64,000 bases of DNA. It comes from Clostridiaceae bacterium. GTDB taxonomy: Bacteria; Bacillota; Clostridia; Saccharofermentanales; DTU023. Below the pieces are notes generated by a model that made no database searches, was not told the DNA's origin, and saw only the letters and a list, made by a program, of their open reading frames with translations. Below, piece by piece: positions 36,089 to 44,941 of the stretch. Every line of letters starts with the position of its first letter. Position 1 is the first letter of the stretch. The stretch spans positions 1-64,000 of the forward strand of contig DUPV01000015.1 of NCBI GenBank assembly GCA_012838135.1. Direction: 5' to 3'. Position numbers and translations under genes: made by a program.

Positions 36089-36560
36089 TTACAATAGAGC
36101 TACTCCATTACTAGTACCTATTCTATCCGCTCATGCTTCTATCATTATATCGGCATCTTCCTTGGTCCTGATATCACCACTCACTTTAATTTGTGCTCTA
36201 TCACCAACTGTTTTTTCATTAATTTAATATCCTCTGCTGTTGCCCCATCAGTTGAAAATCCTGTAGAAGTCTTAACAAAATCTGCCCCTGCCTCAACTGA
36301 CAATTCGCAAGCTTTTACTTTTTCCTCATCCGTTAACAAACATGTTTCAATAATTACTTTTACAATGGACGGAACAGATTTTTTACAACCATAGCAATAT
36401 CATTTTTTACAATATCGAATTTTTTGTCTTTAAACACACCAATATTTATCACCATATCTATTTCATCAGCACCATCTAAAACACTATTATCCGCTTCTTG
36501 GGCTTTACTTTTAGTCGACATTGCTCCAAGTGCCATTGATTTAACAATACCTTCTTGGAT
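36089..36560 (-). pseudogene. deoC: Deoxyribose-phosphate aldolase (DeoC), truncated and frameshifted
   Basis: No ORF is listed, but the minus strand translates to most of DeoC in three pieces. From the front: [49 protein letters not shown], then a shift in an A-run, [39 protein letters not shown] (Schiff-base Lys), [10 protein letters not shown], a second shift in an A-run, [17 protein letters not shown], an in-frame TGA where Gly is expected, and ADRIGTSNGVALL-stop. The first 55-60 residues are missing; the remnant starts right at the gldA-like stop codon. All three lesions are single events, so decay looks recent, or these are assembly errors. Confidence 0.85.
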
Positions 36561-36562
36561 TT

Positions 36563-37702
36563 TTATAATTTATTATTTTTGTTAAAATTTTCTTTTTCCT
36601 GTCTGCCAAACTCATCTGCCAAAACAATCGATGAATATACAGACTCCACATCAACTTCAAAAGGCATGTTCTTCCAGTTACTATTCATTGAACCTCTTGC
36701 TATTTGTAATATGTTCTCTTTTGTATTAGCTATATACAAATCTTCAAGACATACAGGGAGCCCTACTTTCATACAGAATTGCATTATTTTTCTTATCCGT
36801 TCAACAGATTCTGATTCTGCCATCAATTGCACAAAACAACCAAAAGCAACTTTCTCTCCATGCATTGTTTTGCTTTGCTCAGGCAATGTAGTAATCCCAT
36901 CATTAATAGAATGAGCTCCCGCTGTAGCATTGTTTTCAAATCCAATACCACTTAAAAGGATATTTGTTTCAATAATATTTTCTAAATAAGGAGTAACAAT
37001 ATTTTTATCACAAGATATTTTTGCTAATTCTCCATTTTCAAAAAGAGTTTCTTCACAAACTTTTGCTATATTTTTACCTGCAACTGTTTGCAAAAACCCG
37101 CCATCTTTATAGTAGACAAGATTTCGAGTGTTTGATTTGTAAGCTGCTTCCGCTTCTATTAGTGTCGCTAAAGAATCCCCCATACCTGAAACAAGAAATC
37201 TCGTAGGTGCATTTGCAATAATTCTACTATCTACTAAAACTAAACTTGGACTGTGGTCATAAAAAAATTCTCCAAGATGATTACCATTTTTATCATATAA
37301 AACTGATAAAGAGCTCGTTGGAGCATCTGTGGATGCTATAGTAGGTATTATTATGAATCTTAAACCGAGCAAAGCACTTGCAGCTTTTGCCACATCTATT
37401 GTTTTTCCTCCACCTATTCCCACAATAACGTTCGGAGAAAATAATTTCATTAAATCAACATATTCATTAATTACTTCTTCCGTTACTTCGTTTTCAAATT
37501 TATATGTTTTTATATTTTCTAATTCTCTGCTATATATTTCGCCTAACTGTTGATTTATTTCTTTGAATAAAAATGAATCAATTAAAAAAACGATTTTTTC
37601 TCCAAATTTATTTGTATATTTTTTAATGTTTTTTAATTCATCTTTCCCCTGCACATATCTTTCAGGAGAAGACCAGGCTCTTGATAACTTTCTGCTTATC
37701 AT
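36563..37702 (-). CDS. Iron/zinc-dependent dehydrogenase, glycerol dehydrogenase (GldA) family
   Basis: An NAD-dependent polyol dehydrogenase. VGIGGGKTIDVAKAAS binds the dinucleotide, PTIASTDAPTSSLSVLY follows, and DSRIIANAPTRFLVSGMGDSLATLIEAEA holds the metal-binding Asp (quoted in parts; the GMGD motif is key). Histidine ligands would be in GAHSINDGIT and KTMHGEKVAFG. Natural substrates of the family are glycerol and other vicinal diols, so here it could oxidise a polyol. It is followed immediately by the deoC remnant. Confidence 0.88.
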   Translation of the reverse strand: MISRKLSRAWSSPERYVQGKDELKNIKKYTNKFGEKIVFLIDSFLFKEINQQLGEIYSRELENIKTYKFENEVTEEVINEYVDLMKLFSPNVIVGIGGGKTIDVAKAASALLGLRFIIIPTIASTDAPTSSLSVLYDKNGNHLGEFFYDHSPSLVLVDSRIIANAPTRFLVSGMGDSLATLIEAEAAYKSNTRNLVYYKDGGFLQTVAGKNIAKVCEETLFENGELAKISCDKNIVTPYLENIIETNILLSGIGFENNATAGAHSINDGITTLPEQSKTMHGEKVAFGCFVQLMAESESVERIRKIMQFCMKVGLPVCLEDLYIANTKENILQIARGSMNSNWKNMPFEVDVESVYSSIVLADEFGRQEKENFNKNNKL

Positions 37703-37728
37703 TTATTTCCATCCTTTCCTCATCCCTA

Positions 37729-38754
37729 CTAATCACTACATTTTATCAAGATTTTTCCTTTGTTTTGATATAATTTTTGCTCAAAGACATCATTAATATT
37801 TTCAAGGTCAATAATATCTGAAATTATCGTATCTAAATGTAATTCTTTCGTCTTCATCAACGCTACCGCTCTTTGCATAGAAAACGGATTTACAAAAGAA
37901 CTAGTAATCGTGAGTTCTTTTTGAAAAATTTCAAAAGGTTTCACTTTTATTGTGTCATCAGGATTTGTTAGTCCAAATAGCATCACTTTACCTTTTTTAC
38001 CTGCATACTGTACAGAATATTCAGCAGTAGAAACTAAACCTGCACAATCTATCACATGTTCGATATTTGGGATATTGTGTTCTAGAAGAATCTTATCTGT
38101 GTCATCATTGATTGGATCAATAATTATATCTGCACCAAATTGTTTGGCTCTTTCTCGTCGATATTCATTCGGCTCAACCGCAATAATTTTTGATGCACCT
38201 ATATTTTTGACTAGTTGAATCATCATAAACCCTATATTACCAGCTCCTACAACCATCACGTGATCTCCCATCTGAATATTCAACAGTTCAATGCCATGGA
38301 CACAACATGAGAGTGGTTCTACCAAAGCTCCTACTTCAAACGATACCTCTTTAGGTAATCTAAAAACTAAATTTTCATTTACGATGATATTTTCAGAAAA
38401 GCCACCATCTACAGATGTTCCAACACCTATCATATTGTCACACATATGATGATTATCATTCGCACAATGATAACAATTTCCACAATATGTGTTAGGATCT
38501 ACGACGACACGTTCTCCTATAATAAACTTTTTGGCATTTTTCCCACATCCAACTATCTCTCCAGAAATCTCATGTCCTAGTGTCACTGGAGGTTCTATTT
38601 GGGCGGATCCTTTTTCCCCTTCATATATGTGTACATCAGTACCACAAACCCCACAGTATTTGATTCTAATAACAACTTCACTTTGTTCAGGTTCTCTGAT
38701 CGGTACATCCTCTACTAATAGTTGGTGTTTTTTATAAAATCTAGCTGCCTTCAT
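37729..38754 (-). CDS. Zinc-dependent medium-chain dehydrogenase (sorbitol/xylitol dehydrogenase-like)
   Basis: A zinc alcohol dehydrogenase: IKYCGVCGTDVHIYEG holds the catalytic Cys, GHEISGEIVGCG the catalytic His/Glu, and CGNCYHCANDNHHMCDN the four structural cysteines. The nucleotide fold begins at VMVVGAGNIGFMMIQL. Sorbitol, xylitol and threonine dehydrogenases share this plan. The ORF track start is 20 codons early; AGGAGG lies five bases before the ATG of MKAARFYKK. Likely oxidises a polyol to the ketose for the kinase. Confidence 0.9.
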   Translation of the reverse strand: MKAARFYKKHQLLVEDVPIREPEQSEVVIRIKYCGVCGTDVHIYEGEKGSAQIEPPVTLGHEISGEIVGCGKNAKKFIIGERVVVDPNTYCGNCYHCANDNHHMCDNMIGVGTSVDGGFSENIIVNENLVFRLPKEVSFEVGALVEPLSCCVHGIELLNIQMGDHVMVVGAGNIGFMMIQLVKNIGASKIIAVEPNEYRRERAKQFGADIIIDPINDDTDKILLEHNIPNIEHVIDCAGLVSTAEYSVQYAGKKGKVMLFGLTNPDDTIKVKPFEIFQKELTITSSFVNPFSMQRAVALMKTKELHLDTIISDIIDLENINDVFEQKLYQNKGKILIKCSD

Positions 38755-38801
38755 AGAAACCTCCTGACAACACTTATCATTTTTTATAAATATAATTAAA
38801 A

Positions 38802-39581
38802 TTAATTTTGACACATACCCCCACAGATATTAATTGCTTGGGCTGTAATACTATCAGCTAAAGAACTACAAAGGAACAATACTCCATTTGCAATATCTTC
38901 TACCGTCTGAGCTTTTCCCATAGGAATAGATTTTTTTACATAATCATCCCAAAGTTGTTTTTTGTCTGGATTACCAGTTTCTTCAACAAAACCTTCTAGA
39001 ATATCTTTCCACATATCAGTATAAATAATTCCTGGGCAAATCGTGTTAACATTTATATTGTGAGGTGCAGCAGTCATGGCAGCTGATTGATTTAGATTTA
39101 TTACAGCTGCTTTACTAGCTCTGTAGAATGCATGTATCGGACCACCTTCACGACCGGCAGAAGAGGACATAGTAACAATTTTTCCATATTTTTGAGGAAT
39201 CATTCTTTCCAATGCACATCGATAGGCATTACTTGTTCCTATAATATTTACATCAAATAATCTCTTAATATCATCTATTGAAGAATCTAGCAATCCTGTG
39301 GTTAGAACTATACCTGCAACATTTACAAAGATATCTAATTTGCTTGGATAGTTCACCAAGTCTTGAACATCTGATAATTTTGATATGTCGCAATACTTAA
39401 ATTCTGCCTTTCTTCCAATTTTTTTTATGGTTTGTACCGTTTTGTTACTAATAGTTTTATCTATATCCGCTACAATGATATCTGCACCAGCTTCTGCTAA
39501 AGTTATTGCCACTTGCCTGCCTATACCTTTACCCGCACCTGTTACTATTGCCTGTTTATCTGTTAAATCAATAGATATCAT
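38802..39581 (-). CDS. Short-chain dehydrogenase/reductase
   Basis: A classical SDR: TGAGKGIGRQVA (cofactor glycine motif), NVAGIVLTT (NAG-type motif), the catalytic Ser in VTMSSSAGREGG and YRASKAA with the catalytic Tyr-Lys, then PGIIYTDM. An Asp in VADIDKT after the second strand suggests NAD rather than NADP. Relatives in such clusters are polyol dehydrogenases (arabitol, ribitol, xylitol). AAGGAGG precedes the ATG. Two further dehydrogenase genes next to it suggest either several substrates or successive oxidations. Confidence 0.9.
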   Translation of the reverse strand: MISIDLTDKQAIVTGAGKGIGRQVAITLAEAGADIIVADIDKTISNKTVQTIKKIGRKAEFKYCDISKLSDVQDLVNYPSKLDIFVNVAGIVLTTGLLDSSIDDIKRLFDVNIIGTSNAYRCALERMIPQKYGKIVTMSSSAGREGGPIHAFYRASKAAVINLNQSAAMTAAPHNINVNTICPGIIYTDMWKDILEGFVEETGNPDKKQLWDDYVKKSIPMGKAQTVEDIANGVLFLCSSLADSITAQAINICGGMCQN

Positions 39582-39590
39582 ATTTCCTCC

Positions 39591-40541
39591 TTATTTTTTA
39601 TATTTGACATTTGTTGATTGAATTAGTACAGCAAATATAATAATTAGACCTTTCATTACATCCTGTGGATATGAAGGTACAGCAAGAAGATTCATTATAT
39701 TTGATATTAGTGCAAGAATTAAGACACCTATTAAAGTCTTAAACGGATTACCCATTCCGCCAGCTAAGCTTGCACCACCAATTACACATGCAGCAATGGC
39801 ATCAGACTCTAGCCCTGATCCAACAAGAGGTGAACCAACTGCTGATCTAGAAGTTGTAATAGCACCTGCAAAAGCTGCTAATGCACCACTAATACCATAT
39901 GCCAATAATTTGTATCTCTTTACCCTTATACCTGAAAGTCTTACGGCATCTTCATTTGAACCAATAGCAATCAATATTCGACCGTAAACCGTCTTTCTCT
40001 GCAAGAAAACAAATATTATGACTATAATTGCAGACATAACAATGAGCAATGGAATTCCAAATATCCTCGTTGAATCTAATAGAGAAATTGTGTTTGCAGG
40101 GGTTTGTATTGGTGCCCCATTTGAAATCATAAAGGCAATACCTCTAGCAATTGTCATAGTGGCTAGTGTTGCAATAAATGGTGCAAAGTTAAAATACGCC
40201 ACCAATACGCCTGAGAATAATCCCACAATTAAACCTATTATGAGTACAGCAAATAATGATGGAATTAATGGCCAGCCCAAATCAGTAAGAATTGTAGCAG
40301 TCATAACACATCCAAGAGCTAAAATTGAACCTACTGATAAGTCAATTCCACCCGTTATTATAACAAAGAGCATCCCCATTGAAACAAATGTTAAGGCTGC
40401 ATATTGTCTACCTATATTCATCAAATTTCTAGGACTAAAAAAATTGGGTGATGCGAACACACAAATTACAAATAGCAAGATAAACATCATATACGTGTTA
40501 TAATTATTCCAAATATTAACTGCTGATATTTTATTTTTCAT
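39591..40541 (-). CDS. Ribose-type sugar ABC transporter permease
   Basis: About nine membrane segments with the RbsC/AraH landmarks GGIDLSVGSILALG, ATLATMTIARGIAF and the coupling stretch SGIRVKRYKLLAYGISGALAAFAG (in part), then AIAACVIGGASLAGGMG. It forms the channel for the imported sugar or polyol. Its start overlaps the ATPase stop by 11 bases. Length 316 is normal. Confidence 0.94.
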   Translation of the reverse strand: MKNKISAVNIWNNYNTYMMFILLFVICVFASPNFFSPRNLMNIGRQYAALTFVSMGMLFVIITGGIDLSVGSILALGCVMTATILTDLGWPLIPSLFAVLIIGLIVGLFSGVLVAYFNFAPFIATLATMTIARGIAFMISNGAPIQTPANTISLLDSTRIFGIPLLIVMSAIIVIIFVFLQRKTVYGRILIAIGSNEDAVRLSGIRVKRYKLLAYGISGALAAFAGAITTSRSAVGSPLVGSGLESDAIAACVIGGASLAGGMGNPFKTLIGVLILALISNIMNLLAVPSYPQDVMKGLIIIFAVLIQSTNVKYKK

Positions 40542-42033
40542 TATTAACCCCCATTGCTATTGACATTATTCTCTCTTCTTTCAAATTTTCTTTAGTTAAC
40601 TCACCAGCAATTTCTCCTTCTCTCATAATGTAAACACGATCACACATGTTAATTATCTCTTGCATTTCAGAAGAAATCATTAAAATTGCATAACCTTCAG
40701 AAGCTAGCTCATTGATATTGTTATAAATCTCAACCTTCGCACCAACATCGACCCCTCTGGTGGGCTCATCTAAAATCAAACATTCACAATCTGAAGATAA
40801 CCATTTAGCCAAGGATACTTTCTGTTGATTACCTCCGGATAAGCTAGATACAGAATCCTCTAAATCTGAATATTTTGTTTGTAATTTAGTTAAACTATGA
40901 AGAGCCATTTCTTTTTCTTCTTTTTTATTTATTATTCCCAATTTCGAAATTTGTCTTAAATTAGTTATTGTAGTATTTAATAAAATGGATAAATTCAGTA
41001 ATATTCCTTCATTCTTTCTATCTTCAGGAACCATACCTATCTTATCTCTGACAACATCATACGATGAACGAAAATTCTTTTCTTCATTTTTAAAAAATAA
41101 TTTACCACTCTCTTTGGGATCATCACCAAAAATTACTTTCATTGTTTCTGTTCGACCCGAACCTACTAAACCAAAAAAGCCTACAACCTCGCCCTTTCTT
41201 ACATTAAATGAAATGTTTTTTACCTGCCTGCCTGCATTCAGTCTCTCTACTTCTAAAATAATTTCTCCTATAGTAGTTTCTCTATCAGGAAATAAAGTTG
41301 TTAAATCTCTACCTACCATGTCTTTAACAATCTTATCTTCTGTAACATCTTCTATAGAATATTCAGATACACTTTCACCATCTTTCATAACATGGACGGT
41401 ATCACATATCTCAAAAATCTCATTCAATCTATGTGAAATATAGATAATAGCAATTCCTTGATTTTTGAGTTGTCTCAAGATCTTCATTAAATTTCTTACC
41501 TCTTTAAAAGTTAAAACAGCTGTTGGTTCATCAAGGACTAATATTTTTGTATTTCTAGAAAGTGCTTTACAGATTTCAACAATCTGCTGATATGCAACAG
41601 TTAATTCTCCCACTAGTTGTAAAGGGTCTATATCTGAAAAACCAATTTTTTCAAGCAATGATTTTGTCTCGGAAACTATTCTTTCATTATTTGTAAGCCC
41701 CAATTTATGACCATCTGATAACCTATCTAAGAAGATATTTTCAGCGACTGACAAATGCGGAGCTAACACAAACTCTTGATATATTACAGAAATTCCTCTA
41801 TCTATACTAACTTTTGGAGTCATGTGCGTTAACGTTTCTCCATTTATTTGAATTTCTCCTTCATCCATTTGAATTGCACCAGATAAAACTTTAATTAAAG
41901 TGGATTTTCCAGCTCCATTTTCGCCTACAAGACCTTTTATCTCACCCCTATTTAAAGAAAAGGTTACATTTTTTAAAGCCTTTACACCACTATAACTTTT
42001 ACTTATATTCTTTAAAAGTACAGCTCTTTCCAC
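40531..42033 (-). CDS. Ribose-type sugar ABC transporter ATPase, double domain
   Basis: Two ABC cassettes in one chain as in RbsA. The first has Walker A GENGAGKSTLIKVLSG, a TVAYQQIVEI signature and LVLDEPTAVLT; the second has a degenerate Walker A (GLVGSGRTE), a proper signature LSGGNQQKVSLAKWL and LILDEPTRGVDVG. This asymmetry is usual for the family. It starts with GTG after AGGGAGGG. A 9-bp hairpin separates it from the binding-protein gene. Confidence 0.94.
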   Translation of the reverse strand: MERAVLLKNISKSYSGVKALKNVTFSLNRGEIKGLVGENGAGKSTLIKVLSGAIQMDEGEIQINGETLTHMTPKVSIDRGISVIYQEFVLAPHLSVAENIFLDRLSDGHKLGLTNNERIVSETKSLLEKIGFSDIDPLQLVGELTVAYQQIVEICKALSRNTKILVLDEPTAVLTFKEVRNLMKILRQLKNQGIAIIYISHRLNEIFEICDTVHVMKDGESVSEYSIEDVTEDKIVKDMVGRDLTTLFPDRETTIGEIILEVERLNAGRQVKNISFNVRKGEVVGFFGLVGSGRTETMKVIFGDDPKESGKLFFKNEEKNFRSSYDVVRDKIGMVPEDRKNEGILLNLSILLNTTITNLRQISKLGIINKKEEKEMALHSLTKLQTKYSDLEDSVSSLSGGNQQKVSLAKWLSSDCECLILDEPTRGVDVGAKVEIYNNINELASEGYAILMISSEMQEIINMCDRVYIMREGEIAGELTKENLKEERIMSIAMGVNNEK

Positions 42034-42058
42034 AAGACCCTCCCTTTTAACATTTTTA

Positions 42059-42092
42059 AAGGCCTTAGTAGTTAGATAACCATTAAGGCCTT
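42059..42092 (-). terminator. Hairpin between binding-protein and ATPase genes
   Basis: A perfect 9-bp inverted repeat AAGGCCTTA/TAAGGCCTT with a 16-nt loop. In ABC operons such hairpins protect or partially terminate the upstream message so that more binding protein than transporter is made. The flanks are A/T-rich. Confidence 0.6.
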
Positions 42093-42113
42093 AAAACTAT
42101 ATTTCTTTATATC

Positions 42114-43301
42114 CTAAAAATCTGCATTTGGATCGTAGAAATCATCTACATTCTCAATCGTTATAGCAATGGGATCTGTTGTAATTAACGGATCAAATGC
42201 TTCTGGATCAGCACCACCAACTAGGATCTCATCAGCAATATCCCAACCTTTAGCTACCACAAATCGAGGGTGGTTTAAACCTGTAGCTTTGTATTGAGTA
42301 CCTTCTTTAATTAATTCAAGACCTTCTTTCATGCCATCATGGGATGCAAAGAACTGTACTTGATCCAGCAAACCAGCATTTTCAACCGCTTTATAGCCAC
42401 CAATTAACATAGAGTCATTAGGAGCAATCATACAGTTAATGTCTGGATTTGCTGTAACAAGATCTTCTCCAGCTGATAAGCCTCCGTCGGTACTCCAATT
42501 TCCCCAACCTTGTCCCACTAAAACAAAATTAGCATCCGGATATTCCGCTGAACCATTATTTGTTAAGTCATCAGCTAATTGCCATGCAGCTTCAAACGCA
42601 GCATCTTCGCCAATACCTGTCCTTGCATCAATTAATCCAGCAAAAACACCTACTCTACGTTCAAGACCACCTGTATTTCCTTTGTTTCCACTAATCATAG
42701 CTGCTCTTATTTCTTCATCTTCATCGTAGCACGTGCTCATATATTCACCAACTTTATAACCACCAGACAGATTTGGAGCAACTACTAAAGTTACAACCTC
42801 TGCTGTAGCATCGATATTAGAGTCAATAGCTATTACTGGAATACCGGCATCTTTGGCTTCTTTACATTTTTTAGCACCAGCTAAAGGATCGACTGAATTA
42901 ATAAAAATCAAATCGTAATCTTGAGTAATAAAAGTTTCCATATTGGCTTGTTCCGTTTCAATTTGATTTTTTGCATCTAAAATCGTTACGTCCCAACCAC
43001 GTTCATCCGCTTGTTTATGCATTTCTTTTACAAATGATTGTTGGAACGGGTTATCTTGATTTTTGGAAGCATAACCTATTCTAAAAGTCTTTGCTTCATC
43101 TTTATCTGTCTTTGCTTCATCTTTATCTGTCTTTGCTTCATCTTTATCTGTCTTTGCTTCATCTTTATCTGTATCTGCTTCTACCTTTTGCTCTGTTTCT
43201 TCCTTTTTCTCAGGAACAGCAGATTCTTCTGTTTTAGAACCACAAGCTGCTAAACTAAAAATTAAAACAACTACTAATAATAAATTTATAATCTTTTTCA
43301 T
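42114..43301 (-). CDS. Sugar ABC transporter substrate-binding lipoprotein
   Basis: A lipoprotein signal (VVVLIFSLAACGS, Cys at residue 20) is followed by an acidic linker with four perfect DKDEAKT repeats and a type I periplasmic binding fold: FRIGYASKNQDNPFQQSFVKEM, NMETFITQDYDLIFINSVDP, AGIPVIAIDSNID (fragments). This is the RbsB-like cluster that binds pentoses, hexoses, autoinducer-2 or polyols. The ORF track start is 30 codons too early; AAGGAG lies before the ATG used. First gene of the import operon. Confidence 0.92.
   Translation of the reverse strand: MKKIINLLLVVVLIFSLAACGSKTEESAVPEKKEETEQKVEADTDKDEAKTDKDEAKTDKDEAKTDKDEAKTFRIGYASKNQDNPFQQSFVKEMHKQADERGWDVTILDAKNQIETEQANMETFITQDYDLIFINSVDPLAGAKKCKEAKDAGIPVIAIDSNIDATAEVVTLVVAPNLSGGYKVGEYMSTCYDEDEEIRAAMISGNKGNTGGLERRVGVFAGLIDARTGIGEDAAFEAAWQLADDLTNNGSAEYPDANFVLVGQGWGNWSTDGGLSAGEDLVTANPDINCMIAPNDSMLIGGYKAVENAGLLDQVQFFASHDGMKEGLELIKEGTQYKATGLNHPRFVVAKGWDIADEILVGGADPEAFDPLITTDPIAITIENVDDFYDPNADF
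43087..43170 (-). repeat. Four perfect 21-bp tandem repeats inside the binding-protein gene
   Basis: The 21-bp unit starting GTCTTTGCTTCATC (plus strand) is repeated four times without a mismatch and encodes DKDEAKT each time, in the linker after the lipobox. Identical copies at the DNA level indicate recent slippage expansion, so the linker length may vary between strains. Confidence 0.95.
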
Positions 43302-43515
43302 AACTTCTCCTTTTCTTTTTTTGATTGTTTTCCTTATGTTGCTTGCAACCCTTGTCCAATACATTAAATTATCAAAAACCTCCTTTTCCATATATTAAAA
43401 ATATTAAAAGAGCTCAAGCTTACTACTTAAAATTTAATATTTGGACAATCGTATCCTGTTTTTTTTTGTTCTTTCTTGTTTAATATAATCTTTTTTTCTT
43501 TTTTATCCAATTATT

Positions 43516-43550
43516 TGTGATATATATTAATATTGTACATAACAATCACA
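43516..43550 (-). promoter_or_regulatory. Operator-like inverted repeat upstream of the sugar operon
   Basis: TGTGAT (43516-43521) and ATCACA (43545-43550) form an inverted repeat separated by 23 bp of AT-rich sequence, about 215 bp before the first gene. It could be the DeoR-type regulator's site or a catabolite-control site; neither consensus is clearly met. Confidence 0.35.
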
Positions 43551-44279
43551 TATTTTTGTTGGTTTTGACATATCCTCGATTTAAGATTTATTTATAGGGT
43601 GGATTCAATTATGAATTCCTTCTACACCTTGGAATCAGATGGACTCAAAATCTTTAGTTAATGGTCTTTTTGTTCTTTCGATTGAAACCGTATTCATAGA
43701 AAAGACTCATCTTATGCAAAGTTAAATTTTATATGAAATTGATTCAGTAAAACTTGTTAAACCCAGGTTATTCCTGTATCTCAACTTTACATAATGATGG
43801 ATCAACATATTCTTTTTAACCAATCTAAGAGCTCTATTTTTTCTTCAGAAGTAATTTTCTTCAGGAAAGCACCTTAGAGCGGTATGCAATTCTTCTCAAC
43901 CGTAGCAGTTTATCTTTAGAAACCCTTTCCTGCTTCAAATGTGTTACCAATACGTTCAATGCCTCGTTCTATTCTGCTTTTAGCATCTCACTCTGGTCCA
44001 CAAAACTGACTGACAAAAATATCGTAAGTACATATTGTTCTTTTTAATGTGACTTCTGTTTACTCAAAGCCAATACGCAGGTGCTCCGCAAGTACTTTAT
44101 GATGGGATTTCATTTAGTGTTGATATGGCTTTTCCTCCCTGTTTTTGATATAGATAGGAAAATACTTATTTTTATATTTTGCAACTGGCTTTTCATTACT
44201 ACCCGCATTTTATGATTATTGTCATAATAAGTGAAATGTCGGAATAATTAATTATAATTCCGATATTGGAATTACAATA
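43551..44279. other. Decayed sequence between the sugar operon and the IS66 remnant
   Basis: No gene is readable. Besides the MITE-like element it holds a broken minus-strand frame reading AFLKKITSEEKIELLDWLKR near 43820-43880 and a near-palindrome (AATTCCGATATTGGAATT) near 44255-44275. It seems to be transposon debris. Confidence 0.4.
43708..43799. mobile_element. 92-bp MITE-like element
   Basis: The ends CATCTTATGCAAAGTT and AACTTTACATAATGATG are inverted repeats over about 16 bp with few mismatches, enclosing about 60 bp with no coding potential. This looks like the two ends of an insertion sequence joined after internal loss. The parent element is not in the window. Confidence 0.4.
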
Positions 44280-44902
44280 AACTTTTAATCCAATCTGTCC
44301 GTTGACCACGAAATAAAAACAGGTCATCTGTCTTAAGTTCTTTGCCATAGTTTTCTTGGACGATGGCACATAAGCCATCTATCTTTTTACGAAGATCTGT
44401 ATAACCTAAGCCAGATAGATTTTTCCTTTCGCCAGGTGATCTTTTAACATTTCAATGCCTCAATTACAGCTTGGATATTCTCAGGACTGGCTCCGTGCGG
44501 AATCTCCACTTCTAGATCACCAAGCCGGATGTGGATGCTTTCTCCCAAGGAACGGATCAATAGGAGCAGGATCCGGTAAGGCTTTGAACTGAACAATTCT
44601 TTCTGCTTCTGCAGCGAGATGAGCTTTTAGTGTTGGCATCACTTTTTTCTAACGATAGTAATAGGTGAAACGAGTTATTCCGATTTCCTCACACCATTCG
44701 TTTACTGTTAAACCGCTCTGCTTTTGCGATTGAATATCCGAATACCAGCTATTTAATTCGCATTGTTTTTAGCTCAATCAGTTCACTACCCATTTCAATA
44801 CACCTTCAGACTATTCATTTTTACACGTCTTTACACATACAGTTTTGTATAGTCTAACTGAGTTGGTTCCGATGGCTAAACGATGATAGGTTAGACGCTT
44901 GC
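44280..44902 (-). mobile_element. IS66-family remnant, left copy (tnpA and tnpB pieces)
   Basis: Minus-strand reading gives, in order, the IS66 end, a broken TnpA (SWYSDIQSQKQSGLTVNEWC, then ...GLGDLEVEI-type tail ending ASPENIQAVIEALKC) and a TnpB fragment GYTDLRKKIDGLCAIVQENY with LFLFRGQRTDWIK. Several frameshifts and stops make it inactive; tnpC is lost. It is in opposite orientation to the copy at 47421-48600. A second short copy of the end sequence (44903-44940) abuts the IS1111-type element. Confidence 0.8.
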
Positions 44903-44941
44903 TGGACTTCGGTGGCCAGACACCGATAGGTTTGACGCTCC

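Noticed and set aside
36089-36560. TGA as a sense codon (glycine) because of the stop in deoC
   Set aside because: Other genes in the window use TGA as a normal stop, and deoC has two frameshifts as well, so it is a pseudogene.
43087-43170. CRISPR array
   Set aside because: The units are 21 bp, directly joined without spacers, and in coding frame.
43038-43253. Plus-strand ORF with repeated CFIFI
   Set aside because: Shadow of the 21-bp repeats in the binding-protein gene.
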